Source: Prevotella sp.
Lineage (GTDB): Bacteria; Bacteroidota; Bacteroidia; Bacteroidales; Bacteroidaceae
Length of the DNA stretch: 64,000 nucleotides
Direction: 5' to 3'
NCBI GenBank assembly: GCA_017413085.1
Contig: JAFPVC010000043.1
Coordinates: forward strand, 1-64,000
Shown: piece after piece, positions 7,760 to 17,184 of the stretch
How positions within the stretch are numbered: the first letter of the stretch is position 1
Layout of the letters: each line of letters begins with the position of its first letter
Position numbers and translations under genes: made by a program
The notes under the pieces: generated by a model
What the model saw: the letters and a program-made list of their open reading frames with translations, nothing else
Databases searched by the model: none
Told to the model about the DNA's origin: nothing

Positions 7760-9955
7760 TCAGGCATAACTGTGCATGCCGCCGAGGATGAAATTCACGC
7801 CAAAATAAGTTGTCAGCACGGTCACGAATGCACATATTATATATATGTGGTAAGTGCGCGGATTGCTGAACGTCGGTACTGATGCCCTGTGCAACGGTAC
7901 GGCATATACCATGAAGGTGATGAGTGCCCATGTCTCCTTCGGGTCCCACGACCAGTATGTGCCCCACGACACGTTTGCCCATACGGCTCCGAGGAAGATG
8001 CCTATGCCAAGCAGGAATACTGCTGGATAGAGCAGAAGCATGGAGAGTGCGGTACTTCTCTCAAGTGCAGCGATGTCATTCTTGCGCAACAGCCACAGCG
8101 ACTGTATGCCGAGCAACACCTGCAGGGCAAACAGTGCGTATGCGCACATCACCGTCATGACGTGTACGGAGAGCAGGGGCGACTGCAGCACTGGCATCAG
8201 CTGGGTAATCTGCGGTGAACCGCCGGCAAGCATTGCCACGAGCAGACAGAAGGCGGCAATCAGCGTTCCAAAACCTATGATGATGGGGAATTTCCTGTGC
8301 AGCAGCAATGTGATGATGAGCAGTGCCCATGCCATGAACTGCATGGTCTCGTAGCCGTTGCTGACGGGAATGTGGTTGCCCACCCACCATCTCATGGCCA
8401 GCAGTGCGGTGAGATATGCCGCGAGCACAGACACGTATGCCAGCGTGGCATGGCGAAACCACCTTCTCTGCGTGAATCTCCAAGAGGCATTTGTTGCCAC
8501 ACATATCAGCAGACCCAATGTGAGTGACAGGAATACTACCCAGCGTTGCGAGTTCATCCTGTTGTATGTTATCTCCGCATTGGTAATAGCCTTGGATGGA
8601 AGGACAGAACCAGCCATGTCTTTCTGAAACAGCTTTATCTTGGCTATAATCTCAAAGGCGCGAGGTTGCTGTCCGGTGACTATGCTCTCGGTAAGGAAGT
8701 CCATTGCCTGTTTTATGAAGAACTGCTCCTTTACGGGAATGTCTCTCGGTAGCACCTGACTGCCTGGGGTGTACCAGTTTATGCTGCCCTTTGTCTGATA
8801 GGGGAATATGCGCAGCATCTGTCCTTTGTAAAACATCTCCACGACGTGGAATTTCTCATCGGCATCAAGCAAGCCTTTCCTGTCTTCCACGTTCTTGCCG
8901 CTCTGCATGTTGGCAATGGCGTCCTTCAATTTGTATTCATTGTAGTGGTCTATGAAATCACTGTATGACGCCCACTGACCGTCAATGCCGAGCATGCGCT
9001 GCACGCTGCTGCTTTTTATGCGGATGATTTTCTGTTCTTCCCACGAAGAATAGTATATCATCCAACTCATGAATATCTCATCGGCACTGTAGCCGTTCCA
9101 TGTTGGTTTGCCCGCAAGTTTCGTCACGAAGTCGGTGGCTACGGTGTTGACAGGGCAGATGCGACTGTTGTAGAGCACGTTTACGCTCCCGAAACTGTGT
9201 GCTACGTCGGCATCCACCATTTCAGCGTTGGCAGCAGAGGCACTTGTACCGCAGCACAGCATCATGGCAATGCAAGTTACCTGCACTGCCTTTCTGTAAA
9301 GACTCCGCACCTCTGTTTTTCTCGACAGCAATGTGCACACCACACCAAGCAGGAACAACAGGTAACCTGTGTATGTAACGGCTATTCCAATAGGGTCGCG
9401 GTACACACCAAGCGTGACACCGTTCATGTCTGAATCAAAACTTGACTGAAACAGTCGGTAACTCTCTGCTGCTCCGATGTTGTTCATGGATATTATCACA
9501 TCGTGACTCTCTCCGTCCTGCTTCACAGAAACCACACTCTGATAATCCTGCGCCGCATCAGTGCCGGGGTAGTTTACCACATTGAATCTCTTCAGTGTCA
9601 AGGAAAACGGCAGCGTTCTCTCACCGCCTTTGTTGTCGGTATAGCTGTTCAGTGTTTTTCCCGTGCGCAGACTCACCGTGCCACGCTCTGCCGTAAGCCA
9701 TGTGGTCAGTGCACCGGCAAGAATGACGACAAACGAGAAGTGAAGCAAGGCCACCGCCATGCGACGGTAGAGCTTCGCCTTCACCATGTAAGCCACCGAT
9801 GCAGCCGTAAGCAATGCCCACAACACCACAAACCACCATGCACCGTATATGTTGTCAGAGACGTATGCGGTGCCACGGTATTTCTCTATTATCGTAGCAA
9901 ACCCTATACACACTATGAGGAGTGTGTATAGGGCGTAGATAGATTTCTTAATCAC
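7760..9955 (-). CDS. ccsBA: System II cytochrome c biogenesis protein, ResB-CcsA fusion
   Basis: 731 aa polytopic membrane protein. The N-terminal half is ResB/CcsB-like: transmembrane helices near 1-20, 35-58, 65-88 and about 195-215, with a periplasmic domain between them and beyond. The C-terminal half is CcsA-like, with a series of helices and the tryptophan-rich haem-handling motif WGTYWSWDPKETW near residue 670. Such fusions export haem and ligate it to CxxCH motifs of c-type cytochromes. It follows the di-haem protein gene by 11 bp, so its probable client is encoded by the same transcript. The stop is followed by the inverted repeat at 7669-7745. Confidence 0.92.
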   Translation of the reverse strand: MIKKSIYALYTLLIVCIGFATIIEKYRGTAYVSDNIYGAWWFVVLWALLTAASVAYMVKAKLYRRMAVALLHFSFVVILAGALTTWLTAERGTVSLRTGKTLNSYTDNKGGERTLPFSLTLKRFNVVNYPGTDAAQDYQSVVSVKQDGESHDVIISMNNIGAAESYRLFQSSFDSDMNGVTLGVYRDPIGIAVTYTGYLLFLLGVVCTLLSRKTEVRSLYRKAVQVTCIAMMLCCGTSASAANAEMVDADVAHSFGSVNVLYNSRICPVNTVATDFVTKLAGKPTWNGYSADEIFMSWMIYYSSWEEQKIIRIKSSSVQRMLGIDGQWASYSDFIDHYNEYKLKDAIANMQSGKNVEDRKGLLDADEKFHVVEMFYKGQMLRIFPYQTKGSINWYTPGSQVLPRDIPVKEQFFIKQAMDFLTESIVTGQQPRAFEIIAKIKLFQKDMAGSVLPSKAITNAEITYNRMNSQRWVVFLSLTLGLLICVATNASWRFTQRRWFRHATLAYVSVLAAYLTALLAMRWWVGNHIPVSNGYETMQFMAWALLIITLLLHRKFPIIIGFGTLIAAFCLLVAMLAGGSPQITQLMPVLQSPLLSVHVMTVMCAYALFALQVLLGIQSLWLLRKNDIAALERSTALSMLLLYPAVFLLGIGIFLGAVWANVSWGTYWSWDPKETWALITFMVYAVPLHRASVPTFSNPRTYHIYIICAFVTVLTTYFGVNFILGGMHSYA

Positions 9956-9966
9956 GTATCAGATTA

Positions 9967-11670
9967 TTAAATAGACTCAATGAAATATATAACCTGCTCA
10001 CGCTGTTTCTTGTTGAGGTTGCGGAACTTCACCACAGCACTGTGAGCATCGCTCGTGCCTCCCTCGCTGCTGCAGCCGTGCCACATGATAGCCTCAAGCA
10101 CATTGCGTGCGCGACAGTCGTGCATGCGCTCCACGCCACTGCCGCACTTGCCAGCCAGTCCTCGTCCCCACAGCGGTGTGGTGCGGCACCAACCGGTACG
10201 TATGTCGTTCTTCATCCACAGACGGTGCTGCACGAAATCAGTGTATGGCCATATCTTCTGCTTCGGATAACGAGGCATGTCGCTGTCAGAGAAAAGCAGG
10301 TTAGGATCCTGTATATGGTCGTCGCCGGTCTGCCATGACGGACGGTGACATGCTGCACAGCCAATCTGGCTGAACAGTTTCTTGCCTTCCTTGAAATCCT
10401 CTGTCGTGGTATTGCGTGCTGCCGGTACGGCAAGTCCGCGGTGCCATATCATCAGGTTCTTGTATTGCGCCTGAGTCATCTCCGCGTCAAGGCTCTTGCT
10501 GGTGAGATAAGCATAGATGTCTTTCTCCAAGTCTCCAGTGTGCCATTCGGGATGTGACTTGGTTGGGTCCACCTTGTTGATATAGTCGGCAAAGCCAGCC
10601 TGCACCTCCGGGTCTTTCGACGATTGTGTGGCATAGTAGGTGCCGGCAAGGTCAAGGTAATGGTAGCGGCGGTCAGGACGAGTCACGTTGGTAATGTTCC
10701 AGATGGCATTGGCTCCGGCAGCGTCGAGTATAGGACCGCGCGACAATGCGTAGGTGTAGCGGCGCACATACTTCGTGCCGTTGCCCTGCAGAGAGTTGCT
10801 GTAGTAACTGTTCCATGTGTTTGTTGACTGGTTCCACATGGCAGGGTTAAGCGCATCGGTCTTGCCTATGCTGTTGAAAAATTCGCTTTCCTTCACCCAC
10901 TGCTTTGTGATGGAGTCGTCGGGGATGGCATCGGTAAGACCGGTGCCGTAGATACCGATTGTTGACTCAAGCAGCACTCCTATCTCGTTGTTGTATTGTT
11001 CCTCGGTCAATGTCACGTCGGTACCGCCGCGCGACACCACGACAGGAGCGTAGAATGCACTGTAGGCAATCTTCACCTCAGGATAGATGAGCGAGTATGT
11101 CTCACCGTCAGGGAACTGGTTGCCCCATTCGTCGGTGTATTCATTCCATGCTATGCTCACCTTGCTCTCGTCAACAGGAGCCTTGAACGGCTTTACGGCA
11201 CCCGTCTGGGGCATACCTGCCACGGAGCGCACGTAAGCGTTTGTCGTCTTGTCGTAAATTACAAGCAGATAGCCGTTGCGATGTGTGTCGGCCTTGTACG
11301 ATGTCTGTCGCGCACCGTGTCCGTAACCAGGATGGCAATAGAGGCATCCGCGGCGAACATAGACGGGACCCAATCCGTGGAAAGCACCCTCGGTGTTGGT
11401 GTTGTAGTCTTTCTCGAAAAGATACTCGCCCTCGTTGAAGGCTGTCATCATGCCGGCACTCTCAACCGCCTTGGTTGGTTGTTTGAAGGCAGTGGAAGCG
11501 TTGACACTGGTGGTGCCGAGCAGACCGCCGGCATAGTAATCCTCTGGGTAGTCGGTGTTCGTTGGGTCGCCAATATCCCATGAAACGGGTTCATCTGCAT
11601 CGGATGAAGAACATCCGGTGCAGATGGCTGCGCCCATAAGAACAATACCGAAAATCGATAGTTTGTTCAT
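9967..11670 (-). CDS. Di-haem oxidoreductase-like lipoprotein (DUF1111 family)
   Basis: 567 aa. A lipoprotein signal ends at Cys20 (ICTGC). Two c-type haem sites are visible: CLYCH at 109-113 and CAACH at 438-442. The C-terminal region (TPLWGRG, MHDCRARN, AIMWHG) is typical of the DUF1111/di-haem thiol-oxidoreductase-like family related to cytochrome c peroxidases. It should be anchored in the periplasm or outer membrane. The gene sits between imelysin (26 bp upstream) and ccsBA (11 bp downstream), a context that suggests a redox step on iron or haem during uptake. That role is inference; the haem sites are directly visible. Confidence 0.88.
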   Translation of the reverse strand: MNKLSIFGIVLMGAAICTGCSSSDADEPVSWDIGDPTNTDYPEDYYAGGLLGTTSVNASTAFKQPTKAVESAGMMTAFNEGEYLFEKDYNTNTEGAFHGLGPVYVRRGCLYCHPGYGHGARQTSYKADTHRNGYLLVIYDKTTNAYVRSVAGMPQTGAVKPFKAPVDESKVSIAWNEYTDEWGNQFPDGETYSLIYPEVKIAYSAFYAPVVVSRGGTDVTLTEEQYNNEIGVLLESTIGIYGTGLTDAIPDDSITKQWVKESEFFNSIGKTDALNPAMWNQSTNTWNSYYSNSLQGNGTKYVRRYTYALSRGPILDAAGANAIWNITNVTRPDRRYHYLDLAGTYYATQSSKDPEVQAGFADYINKVDPTKSHPEWHTGDLEKDIYAYLTSKSLDAEMTQAQYKNLMIWHRGLAVPAARNTTTEDFKEGKKLFSQIGCAACHRPSWQTGDDHIQDPNLLFSDSDMPRYPKQKIWPYTDFVQHRLWMKNDIRTGWCRTTPLWGRGLAGKCGSGVERMHDCRARNVLEAIMWHGCSSEGGTSDAHSAVVKFRNLNKKQREQVIYFIESI

Positions 11671-11696
11671 AATGTGTATGTTTTTGTTTTCTTTAT

Positions 11697-12896
11697 TTAT
11701 TTGGTCTTGATATCCAGAATTGACTGATAGAGTTTGTAAGCGTTATCGGCAAGTGTGCGATATGTCAGAAGGATGACATTGTCAACATAGTTTGCATTGA
11801 TAACCTTGCACTGTGCCTCGACAGTAGCATTTCCTGCATAACCGCTCAGTGTAGTCTTCAAAGTCTCGAGAGCATCATCAAGTTCGCCGAGAGCATCGAT
11901 GGCAGCACCGCAAGAAGAGTCAGAGTAGTACAGTGCGAAAGGTTTCTTCATGGCATCAATCTTAGCCAGAGCATTGTCAAGCTTTGCCTGTACGGCCTCT
12001 GCCTGTGACTTCAGCGTGCTGTTGTTGCTGTTCAGACAGAAATAGATGAGCGATTTCGCGTTAGGGGTTGTTGCACCCACGCCACCGTAGAGAGCATTCT
12101 TACAGCTGATGATGTTGTCGTAGAAATCAACGATAGAGTTGTAAGCGTATGGAGACTCAATATATGTATCATCCTCATGAGAGTAAGGCAGACCGATCTT
12201 TGAGTCACCTACCTCACCGATGATGTCCTGGCATCCTGCAATGATTTCGAGTGTTGCGTCGAGTGCTGTCTCCCAGTCACCAGTACCAGGGTTCTTGAAC
12301 GCCTTGCCGAAGTTGGTATATCCTTCGAGTTCCTCAGTCTGCTCGTCATCATCGTTTACACCTTTGTGTGAGCTGATGTAAGCGAGTGCTATCTTGTGGC
12401 GTTCTACGTTGCTCTCTTCAGAATCCCAAGTTGCCTCAAGTGTTGCGGTAGCATTGTAGAGGTCTTTTGCCACTGCGCACACATACTTATATTCAAGGTC
12501 TGTAATCTGGCTGATGTTGCGTGGTTTCCCCTCGCGGAAGAGCACGTACTCTATGCCGTGGTAACCGAGGATACCTACGCTGGCAGTCTTTATCTGGTTG
12601 TCTATGTCATTCATGAACGTGTTGTCGCCCAGCACCCGAGACAAGGCAGTAGCGTCAACCGGCCAAGTGTCGGTGTGTGGGTCGATGGAATAAACGTCGG
12701 CAGCACCGAAGAGGAAAGCCTCAGTGTTCTCCCAGTTGGCGCGTGCAGTCTTCCAGTCTGCACATGCCTGATCGAGGGCAGCCTGTGTTCCAGCCACAGT
12801 AGAGGTGTTTACATCATCGTCATCAGAGCAGGAAGCAAATCCTGCTACAACTACGGCAGCCATAGCTGCCATTTTTGAAAGATTCTTGATTGTCAT
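11697..12896 (-). CDS. Imelysin-family (M75-like) lipoprotein
   Basis: 399 aa. A lipoprotein signal with lipobox Cys23 (GFASC) is followed by an acidic SDDDD stretch. The imelysin GxHxxE-type motif is present as GYHGIE at 111-116. Imelysin-like proteins are usually iron-regulated periplasmic or outer-surface proteins associated with iron or haem uptake; peptidase activity is doubtful for most. It is the third gene of the minus-strand locus and directly precedes the di-haem gene. The 116-bp gap upstream holds a CGTTAT repeat tract. Family call is firm; substrate is unknown. Confidence 0.9.
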   Translation of the reverse strand: MTIKNLSKMAAMAAVVVAGFASCSDDDDVNTSTVAGTQAALDQACADWKTARANWENTEAFLFGAADVYSIDPHTDTWPVDATALSRVLGDNTFMNDIDNQIKTASVGILGYHGIEYVLFREGKPRNISQITDLEYKYVCAVAKDLYNATATLEATWDSEESNVERHKIALAYISSHKGVNDDDEQTEELEGYTNFGKAFKNPGTGDWETALDATLEIIAGCQDIIGEVGDSKIGLPYSHEDDTYIESPYAYNSIVDFYDNIISCKNALYGGVGATTPNAKSLIYFCLNSNNSTLKSQAEAVQAKLDNALAKIDAMKKPFALYYSDSSCGAAIDALGELDDALETLKTTLSGYAGNATVEAQCKVINANYVDNVILLTYRTLADNAYKLYQSILDIKTK

Positions 12897-12919
12897 TTCT
12901 TTTAATTATTTAATTTTTT

Positions 12920-13002
12920 CGTTATGTCGTTATGTCGCCGCCTCGTTATAACGTTATATCGTTATCACGTTATTACGCCATTTCGTTATATCGTTATTTC
13001 GC
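12920..13002. repeat. CGTTAT-type short repeat tract between porin and imelysin genes
   Basis: About ten copies of CGTTAT or close variants are spaced 8-10 bp apart. The tract fills almost the whole intergenic gap. Length variation could alter the spacing of the two genes' message. Confidence 0.75.
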
Positions 13003-13012
13003 CTGAATGGCT

Positions 13013-14428
13013 TCAGAGAAACCATCCACAATATGTCACGCTCAGGCTGAGGCTTGGCTCATTGTTGTAAGGCTGTATATAGAGCGGACTGTCGGAAGTC
13101 AATCCGTTGTTGTTGGGTTTCTTGAAGAAACGGTATGAATACTCGCCCTTGAACGTCACCTCCTTAATTGGCGAATAGTTCACGCCGAAGGCACAGCGGT
13201 ATTTCTTTGTGTATTTATACAATGACTTGTAAGTGCCTGATGCCATGCTGTTGTAATGCTCGAAGCGCCCGAACACATAGAACTTCTCATCCTTCTGGCG
13301 CAGTTTCTGTATCTGAGAGAATACATTGTAGCCTGCCTCTATGGCATACGCCACAGCATGACTGCCTATGTTGGTATAGTGGTGCGGATTGCCGTCCTGG
13401 TATTTGTGGTGGGTCCAGTTTGCCTGGTTGTATGAAGAAATGGCATCGGCATCAGCAAAGTGGGCAAAGTCCACATTGCCTCTTACTATCCAGTTCCAGC
13501 GCTTCAGACTGAAGTCAAGGGCAATGATACCGAGTGCACCCGTAACGTCGTCATATTTCTTGCCGGGTGTGCGCAGTGTGTTGCGGAATGTATAGCCGTA
13601 ATAACCACTGAGTCCGATGCGCAGGCCTTTTATAGAGTAGTTGTCTACGCGGAAAGCACCTGCATAGTTGTTTGCAATTTTGAATTCATACGGACTCGTA
13701 GCACCATAGTGTACGAAATTCTCTGCTGTGAAACTCTCTGAGTTCAGACCTGAAAGCAGCTGCACCTCATAGCGCCAGTCCTTCAAGCGTCCCCACAGCG
13801 ACACGCCCACCTGATGCCATGTGTTGGGCATTATTGTGGACTCGCCCTCTGGACGGTAACAGGTGAAGAAGTTCACTGGCTCGTGGTAGGCATTCGAGTA
13901 ACCCACTGGAACGATTATCTCGCCGGCCTTCACATTGAACTTGCCTCCCCAGAACTCTTTGTTTATCCAGAACTGCTCAAGGTTTACCTCGCCGCCTTTC
14001 TCTACCTCTGCCTCATATTCTCCAGCCTCCTCTGCCTCAATCTCCACGGCAGTGCCGTTGCCTCCGTGCTCAAACTCAATTTCCGTACCCATCGTCCAGC
14101 CCTTGCCGAAGTCATAGCCTATGTTAAGGCACACATGCGGCAGGTCGAAACGTCCGTGACTTGCGTCGTTCTTATAGTTCTCGGGATATTTATAGCGGTT
14201 GAAACTCTGACTGTAATAGTTGCGTGTCATCACGGCCTCGCCGTAGCCACCGATGCTAAGGCGCGAAACAGCGTTAGCCAGTTTCGCTGTCTTTTCTCCT
14301 TCTGTTGCTTTTCTTTCCTGTTTTGTTGCCCCCGTTGTGGCATCAACCTCGTTGTTTGTTTCCTGAGCCATTGCACCGAATGTTATCCCTGTGGCGAGAA
14401 TGGCTGTAAACAGAATCTTCTTTGTCAT
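13013..14428 (-). CDS. Outer-membrane beta-barrel porin-like protein
   Basis: 471 aa. A cleavable signal peptide (1-21, ending GAMA-Q) is followed by a short charged linker (TKQERKATEGEKTAKL) and many alternating aromatic beta-strands (IGGYGEAVMTRNYY, GWTMGTEIEFEHGG, and others), ending in an aromatic C-terminal strand (LSVTYCGWFL) as expected for a BAM substrate. It resembles Bacteroidota porins of the OprO/P-like type but no specific substrate can be read. A strong promoter at 14477-14507 makes it the first gene of the porin-imelysin-DHOR-ccsBA transcript. An acidic insertion (EIEAEEAGEYEAEVEKGGE) near residue 130 may form a metal-binding loop; that is speculation. Confidence 0.82.
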   Translation of the reverse strand: MTKKILFTAILATGITFGAMAQETNNEVDATTGATKQERKATEGEKTAKLANAVSRLSIGGYGEAVMTRNYYSQSFNRYKYPENYKNDASHGRFDLPHVCLNIGYDFGKGWTMGTEIEFEHGGNGTAVEIEAEEAGEYEAEVEKGGEVNLEQFWINKEFWGGKFNVKAGEIIVPVGYSNAYHEPVNFFTCYRPEGESTIMPNTWHQVGVSLWGRLKDWRYEVQLLSGLNSESFTAENFVHYGATSPYEFKIANNYAGAFRVDNYSIKGLRIGLSGYYGYTFRNTLRTPGKKYDDVTGALGIIALDFSLKRWNWIVRGNVDFAHFADADAISSYNQANWTHHKYQDGNPHHYTNIGSHAVAYAIEAGYNVFSQIQKLRQKDEKFYVFGRFEHYNSMASGTYKSLYKYTKKYRCAFGVNYSPIKEVTFKGEYSYRFFKKPNNNGLTSDSPLYIQPYNNEPSLSLSVTYCGWFL

Positions 14429-14476
14429 TTTTGTGCTTGAGATTTAATCGATTAAAGATGGTGTTGAATTCGGGTG

Positions 14477-14507
14477 CAAAGTTACGGGTTTTCAAAAAAA
14501 TGCGCAA
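14477..14507 (-). promoter_or_regulatory. Predicted promoter of the porin-imelysin-DHOR-ccsBA operon
   Basis: Minus-strand TTG (14507-14505), a 20-bp spacer containing seven consecutive Ts, and TAACTTTG (14484-14477). It overlaps the end of the upstream terminator hairpin. Confidence 0.78.
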
Positions 14508-14582
14508 TACCTTAAAATTATGAATTTTTCAGCCTTTCTTCAACATTCAGACTGTCGTATACATAATTTTAGGTATTGCGCA
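14494..14582 (-). terminator. Long-stem terminator after the TonB receptor gene
   Basis: Arms 14562-14582 and 14501-14522 pair over 21 bp with a single bulged base (TGCGCAATACCT versus its complement) around a loop of 39 nt. Seven Ts follow on the minus strand. The -33 box of the next promoter lies inside the stem base. Confidence 0.7.
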
Positions 14583-14690
14583 ATAAAAAAATATGGAAGA
14601 AGGAAGATGGGATGAAGGAAGAAGGTTTATTTGACAGTACAATACAAGCAAGCCTTCCTCCTTCCTCTTTCTTCCTTTCCTCTTTCTTCC

Positions 14691-16787
14691 TTAGTCCTTA
14701 ATCATCAATTTAGCACCCGCCATAAGCCAAAGGCCAGGTTGGCGCACGTTGCCGAGGTCGTAGTAACGGTAGGATGTCAGGTTGTTTATAGTGAGCCAGA
14801 GTTCATAACGTGGCTTTTGCCATTGCAGTTTCAGGTCGAGCAGTGCGAATGGAGTGTATGGATGTACCGTGCCTGTCGGCTTGGCATTGTCATAGACCAT
14901 GTAACTGCCCATGCGTTGCTGCCAGCGGAAAGACCACGAGGCAGTAAGCGATGGCCACACGATGGGGTGGGAGAGTGTGGCAGTGAACTTGTGCCGCAGA
15001 TACTCCATTGCATAGTTTGACTTATATATATAGGTGTCGTCGTTGCGCTGTTGGCTGATATAAGCATAGCCCGCCTGCAGGACTACACCGTGCAATAACG
15101 GACAGAACGCCTGGACATTCAGCGTAGCGTTCACCTCAAAGCCAAGGTTCTCAAGACAGAAGTTGGCTGAGTGGTAGATGTCGTCGGCGGAATACATCAC
15201 CCAGTCAATCATGTCGGTACGGTGGTCGTAAAACGCTGCAATCTGGGCGGTGAGTGCATTGTGCGAATATTTTGCCGCTATGCGCGTTGACTGCGTCTTC
15301 TCTGGTTTCAGACCGATGTTGCCCTGCTGTGTGGGCGACTTATAGAAGAGGTCTGTAAACGTAGGCATGCGGAAGGCCGTGTTCCACGAGGCGGTGAGCA
15401 TAAGACGCCCCGTGGGATGCCATCCTATGTCGATGCCGGGATAAAACCTAAAACTATTGCAATACCCTGTGTTGCGGTTTGCCACCATGCCTGCAGATAT
15501 GGTGACGTGGCTCAGCACCACGTTGTGCTCGATGAACAGGCTTAGGTCGGTGCGCTGGCAGCGTTTGTCATAGAATGTTCCTTCGTGGCGTGCTACAGCG
15601 GTATAGTCGTCAGCATCCATTGGCACACCGAGGTTTGTGGATAGAATAATCTCCTTCTTAATGTCAGCGCCTACGGACGTGCGTCCTGCTTTCCAGTCAG
15701 CCGAGGCATTGAGCGATGCTCCAAGCACGTCGGTGCGATGAAAGTTCTCGCCTTTGGCTGAGTTGCGTATCAGTTGGAAATGGTCATAGCTGCGGTTCCA
15801 GTGCGGTTCAGCATAAAAGTGTATGCGCCCAAGCGTGAATTGCCCCTTGAAGGATGCGAAAATGCGGGCGTTGCTTTCATACTGGTCGGGATAGGCGGCT
15901 GAGTAGAAAGTGTTTGCTCCGTAGCGCTTCGTGCTTAGTCCCAATTGCCAGCGTATGTCCGCATCTGCTCTTCCCTTGAAATCAAGGCTGCCCTGATAAA
16001 AAGCTCTTGACTGGCGGAAATAGCTGTTGTCGGTTCCTCCGTCGCTTTGGCGGTAACCGGCAGAGATGGAGTTGGCAAACCGCTTGCCGTTATTGGCTAC
16101 ATATCGTACCGATGCTCCAAATGTGCCGTAACTGCCCCCTTCTATGTTGACAGTTCCGTGCGCAGCTGTTCCCGCTCCTTGGGAACCAGCATGTGGAGAG
16201 GTTACGATATTAATTGCCCCATTGAATGCCGATGCCCCGTAGATGCGCGATGCCGCACCCTGAAGGACTTCGATGCGCAGAATATCGTCAAGAGAAACTG
16301 GGAAGTCGGCAGAGAGGTGTCCTGTCTGTGGATTGCTGATGTTGACACCGTTGAGAAGAACAGCAATCTGGTCGAATGTGCCTCCGCCTATTGAGATGTC
16401 CGTCTGAATACCAAGGCCACCGCGCTGACGGACATCCACGCCAGTAGCCATTTTCAATACGTCGTTTACACTCTGCGCAGCCGCACGATGAATGTCGTCG
16501 CGCGTGATGACAGAGACGATGCGTGCCGCCTCGCCCGTGGCAATGGGCGCTCGCGACCCCGTGACCACAACTTCCTCAAGTCGCAGTTCCTCGCGCTGCA
16601 TGGTGTCGCGGCCGGCTGTCTGCGTCGTGCTGATGCCCTCTGCCTTGGCATGTGAGAGCGTGGCGACGGTCAGCGTGCCAACCAGTACCTCGCGCCCCAC
16701 CACTGCAAACAGGGCATAACCCTTGCGTGAGAAGCGACGGAAGCGCACAGGTGACTGCATGCAACACTGTCTTTTTGTCTTCTTCAT
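14691..16787 (-). CDS. TonB-dependent outer-membrane receptor
   Basis: 698 aa. After an N-terminal signal region (basic start, hydrophobic LFAVVGREVLVGTLTVATL), a TonB-box-like LRLEEVVVTGSRAP precedes a plug domain (VSVITRDDI, VNDVLKMATGVDVRQRG, GTFDQIAVLLNGVNISNPQTG, RIEVLQGAASRIYGASAFNG). A 22-strand-type barrel follows. It is closest to the BtuB/siderophore class. Size is normal and it lacks the SusC-type N-terminal domain. It imports an iron complex, haem or cobalamin with TonB energy; the neighbours (imelysin, di-haem protein) favour iron or haem. The -7 box at 16830-16837 sets the start of transcription. Confidence 0.9.
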   Translation of the reverse strand: MKKTKRQCCMQSPVRFRRFSRKGYALFAVVGREVLVGTLTVATLSHAKAEGISTTQTAGRDTMQREELRLEEVVVTGSRAPIATGEAARIVSVITRDDIHRAAAQSVNDVLKMATGVDVRQRGGLGIQTDISIGGGTFDQIAVLLNGVNISNPQTGHLSADFPVSLDDILRIEVLQGAASRIYGASAFNGAINIVTSPHAGSQGAGTAAHGTVNIEGGSYGTFGASVRYVANNGKRFANSISAGYRQSDGGTDNSYFRQSRAFYQGSLDFKGRADADIRWQLGLSTKRYGANTFYSAAYPDQYESNARIFASFKGQFTLGRIHFYAEPHWNRSYDHFQLIRNSAKGENFHRTDVLGASLNASADWKAGRTSVGADIKKEIILSTNLGVPMDADDYTAVARHEGTFYDKRCQRTDLSLFIEHNVVLSHVTISAGMVANRNTGYCNSFRFYPGIDIGWHPTGRLMLTASWNTAFRMPTFTDLFYKSPTQQGNIGLKPEKTQSTRIAAKYSHNALTAQIAAFYDHRTDMIDWVMYSADDIYHSANFCLENLGFEVNATLNVQAFCPLLHGVVLQAGYAYISQQRNDDTYIYKSNYAMEYLRHKFTATLSHPIVWPSLTASWSFRWQQRMGSYMVYDNAKPTGTVHPYTPFALLDLKLQWQKPRYELWLTINNLTSYRYYDLGNVRQPGLWLMAGAKLMIKD

Positions 16788-16829
16788 TTGTTAATAATTT
16801 AAATGTGAGTTGATAATAAAAACGAGGTG

Positions 16830-16837
16830 CAAAGTTA
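16830..16837 (-). promoter_or_regulatory. -7 box of the TonB receptor promoter
   Basis: TAACTTTG followed by C on the minus strand. The -33 region is T-rich but lacks a clear TTG, so activator-dependent transcription is possible. Confidence 0.6.
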
Positions 16838-16955
16838 CAAAAAAAAGACGAAATGCGAAAGAAAAGCATGGTGAAAAACAATTTTACCCCCTGTGTGGAA
16901 TAGAAATACTCATAAAATAGATTGAAAGTCAATCCTGGCATATCGCAAAAAAGCG

Positions 16956-16963
16956 TAACTTTG
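16956..16963 (+). promoter_or_regulatory. -7 box upstream of a small ORF
   Basis: TAACTTTG followed by CA, 37 bp before the ATG at 17000. No TTG at the expected -33 distance. Confidence 0.5.
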
Positions 16964-16999
16964 CAACCAGATAATACATAAAACAAATCCTTAAAAACA

Positions 17000-17134
17000 A
17001 TGAACAGAAATTTTTCAAGAACACTAATCGGCGTGCTGACCGCTGCCCTTGTGGCGGCTCCGGCAACAATCGGAGATATGCCATTGACGGTCGCCGCCTT
17101 ACATCCGTTCCGTCTCAAGGAGGCATGTATATAG
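17000..17134 (+). CDS. Possible 44-aa secreted or membrane peptide
   Basis: ATG at 17000 to TAG at 17134. The peptide starts MNRNFSRTLIGVLTAALVAA, a basic start plus hydrophobic core with an APA-type cleavage region, like a signal peptide with almost no mature part. It lies behind a good -7 box and is too short to be recognised. It may be a real small secreted peptide or the 5' remnant of a longer exported protein. The 22-bp repeat array follows it. Function unknown. Confidence 0.4.
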   Translation: MNRNFSRTLIGVLTAALVAAPATIGDMPLTVAALHPFRLKEACI

Positions 17135-17184
17135 TAAATGGTAAAAAAATAATTCGTTGATATAGAGAATGTTACAAGGGGTGT

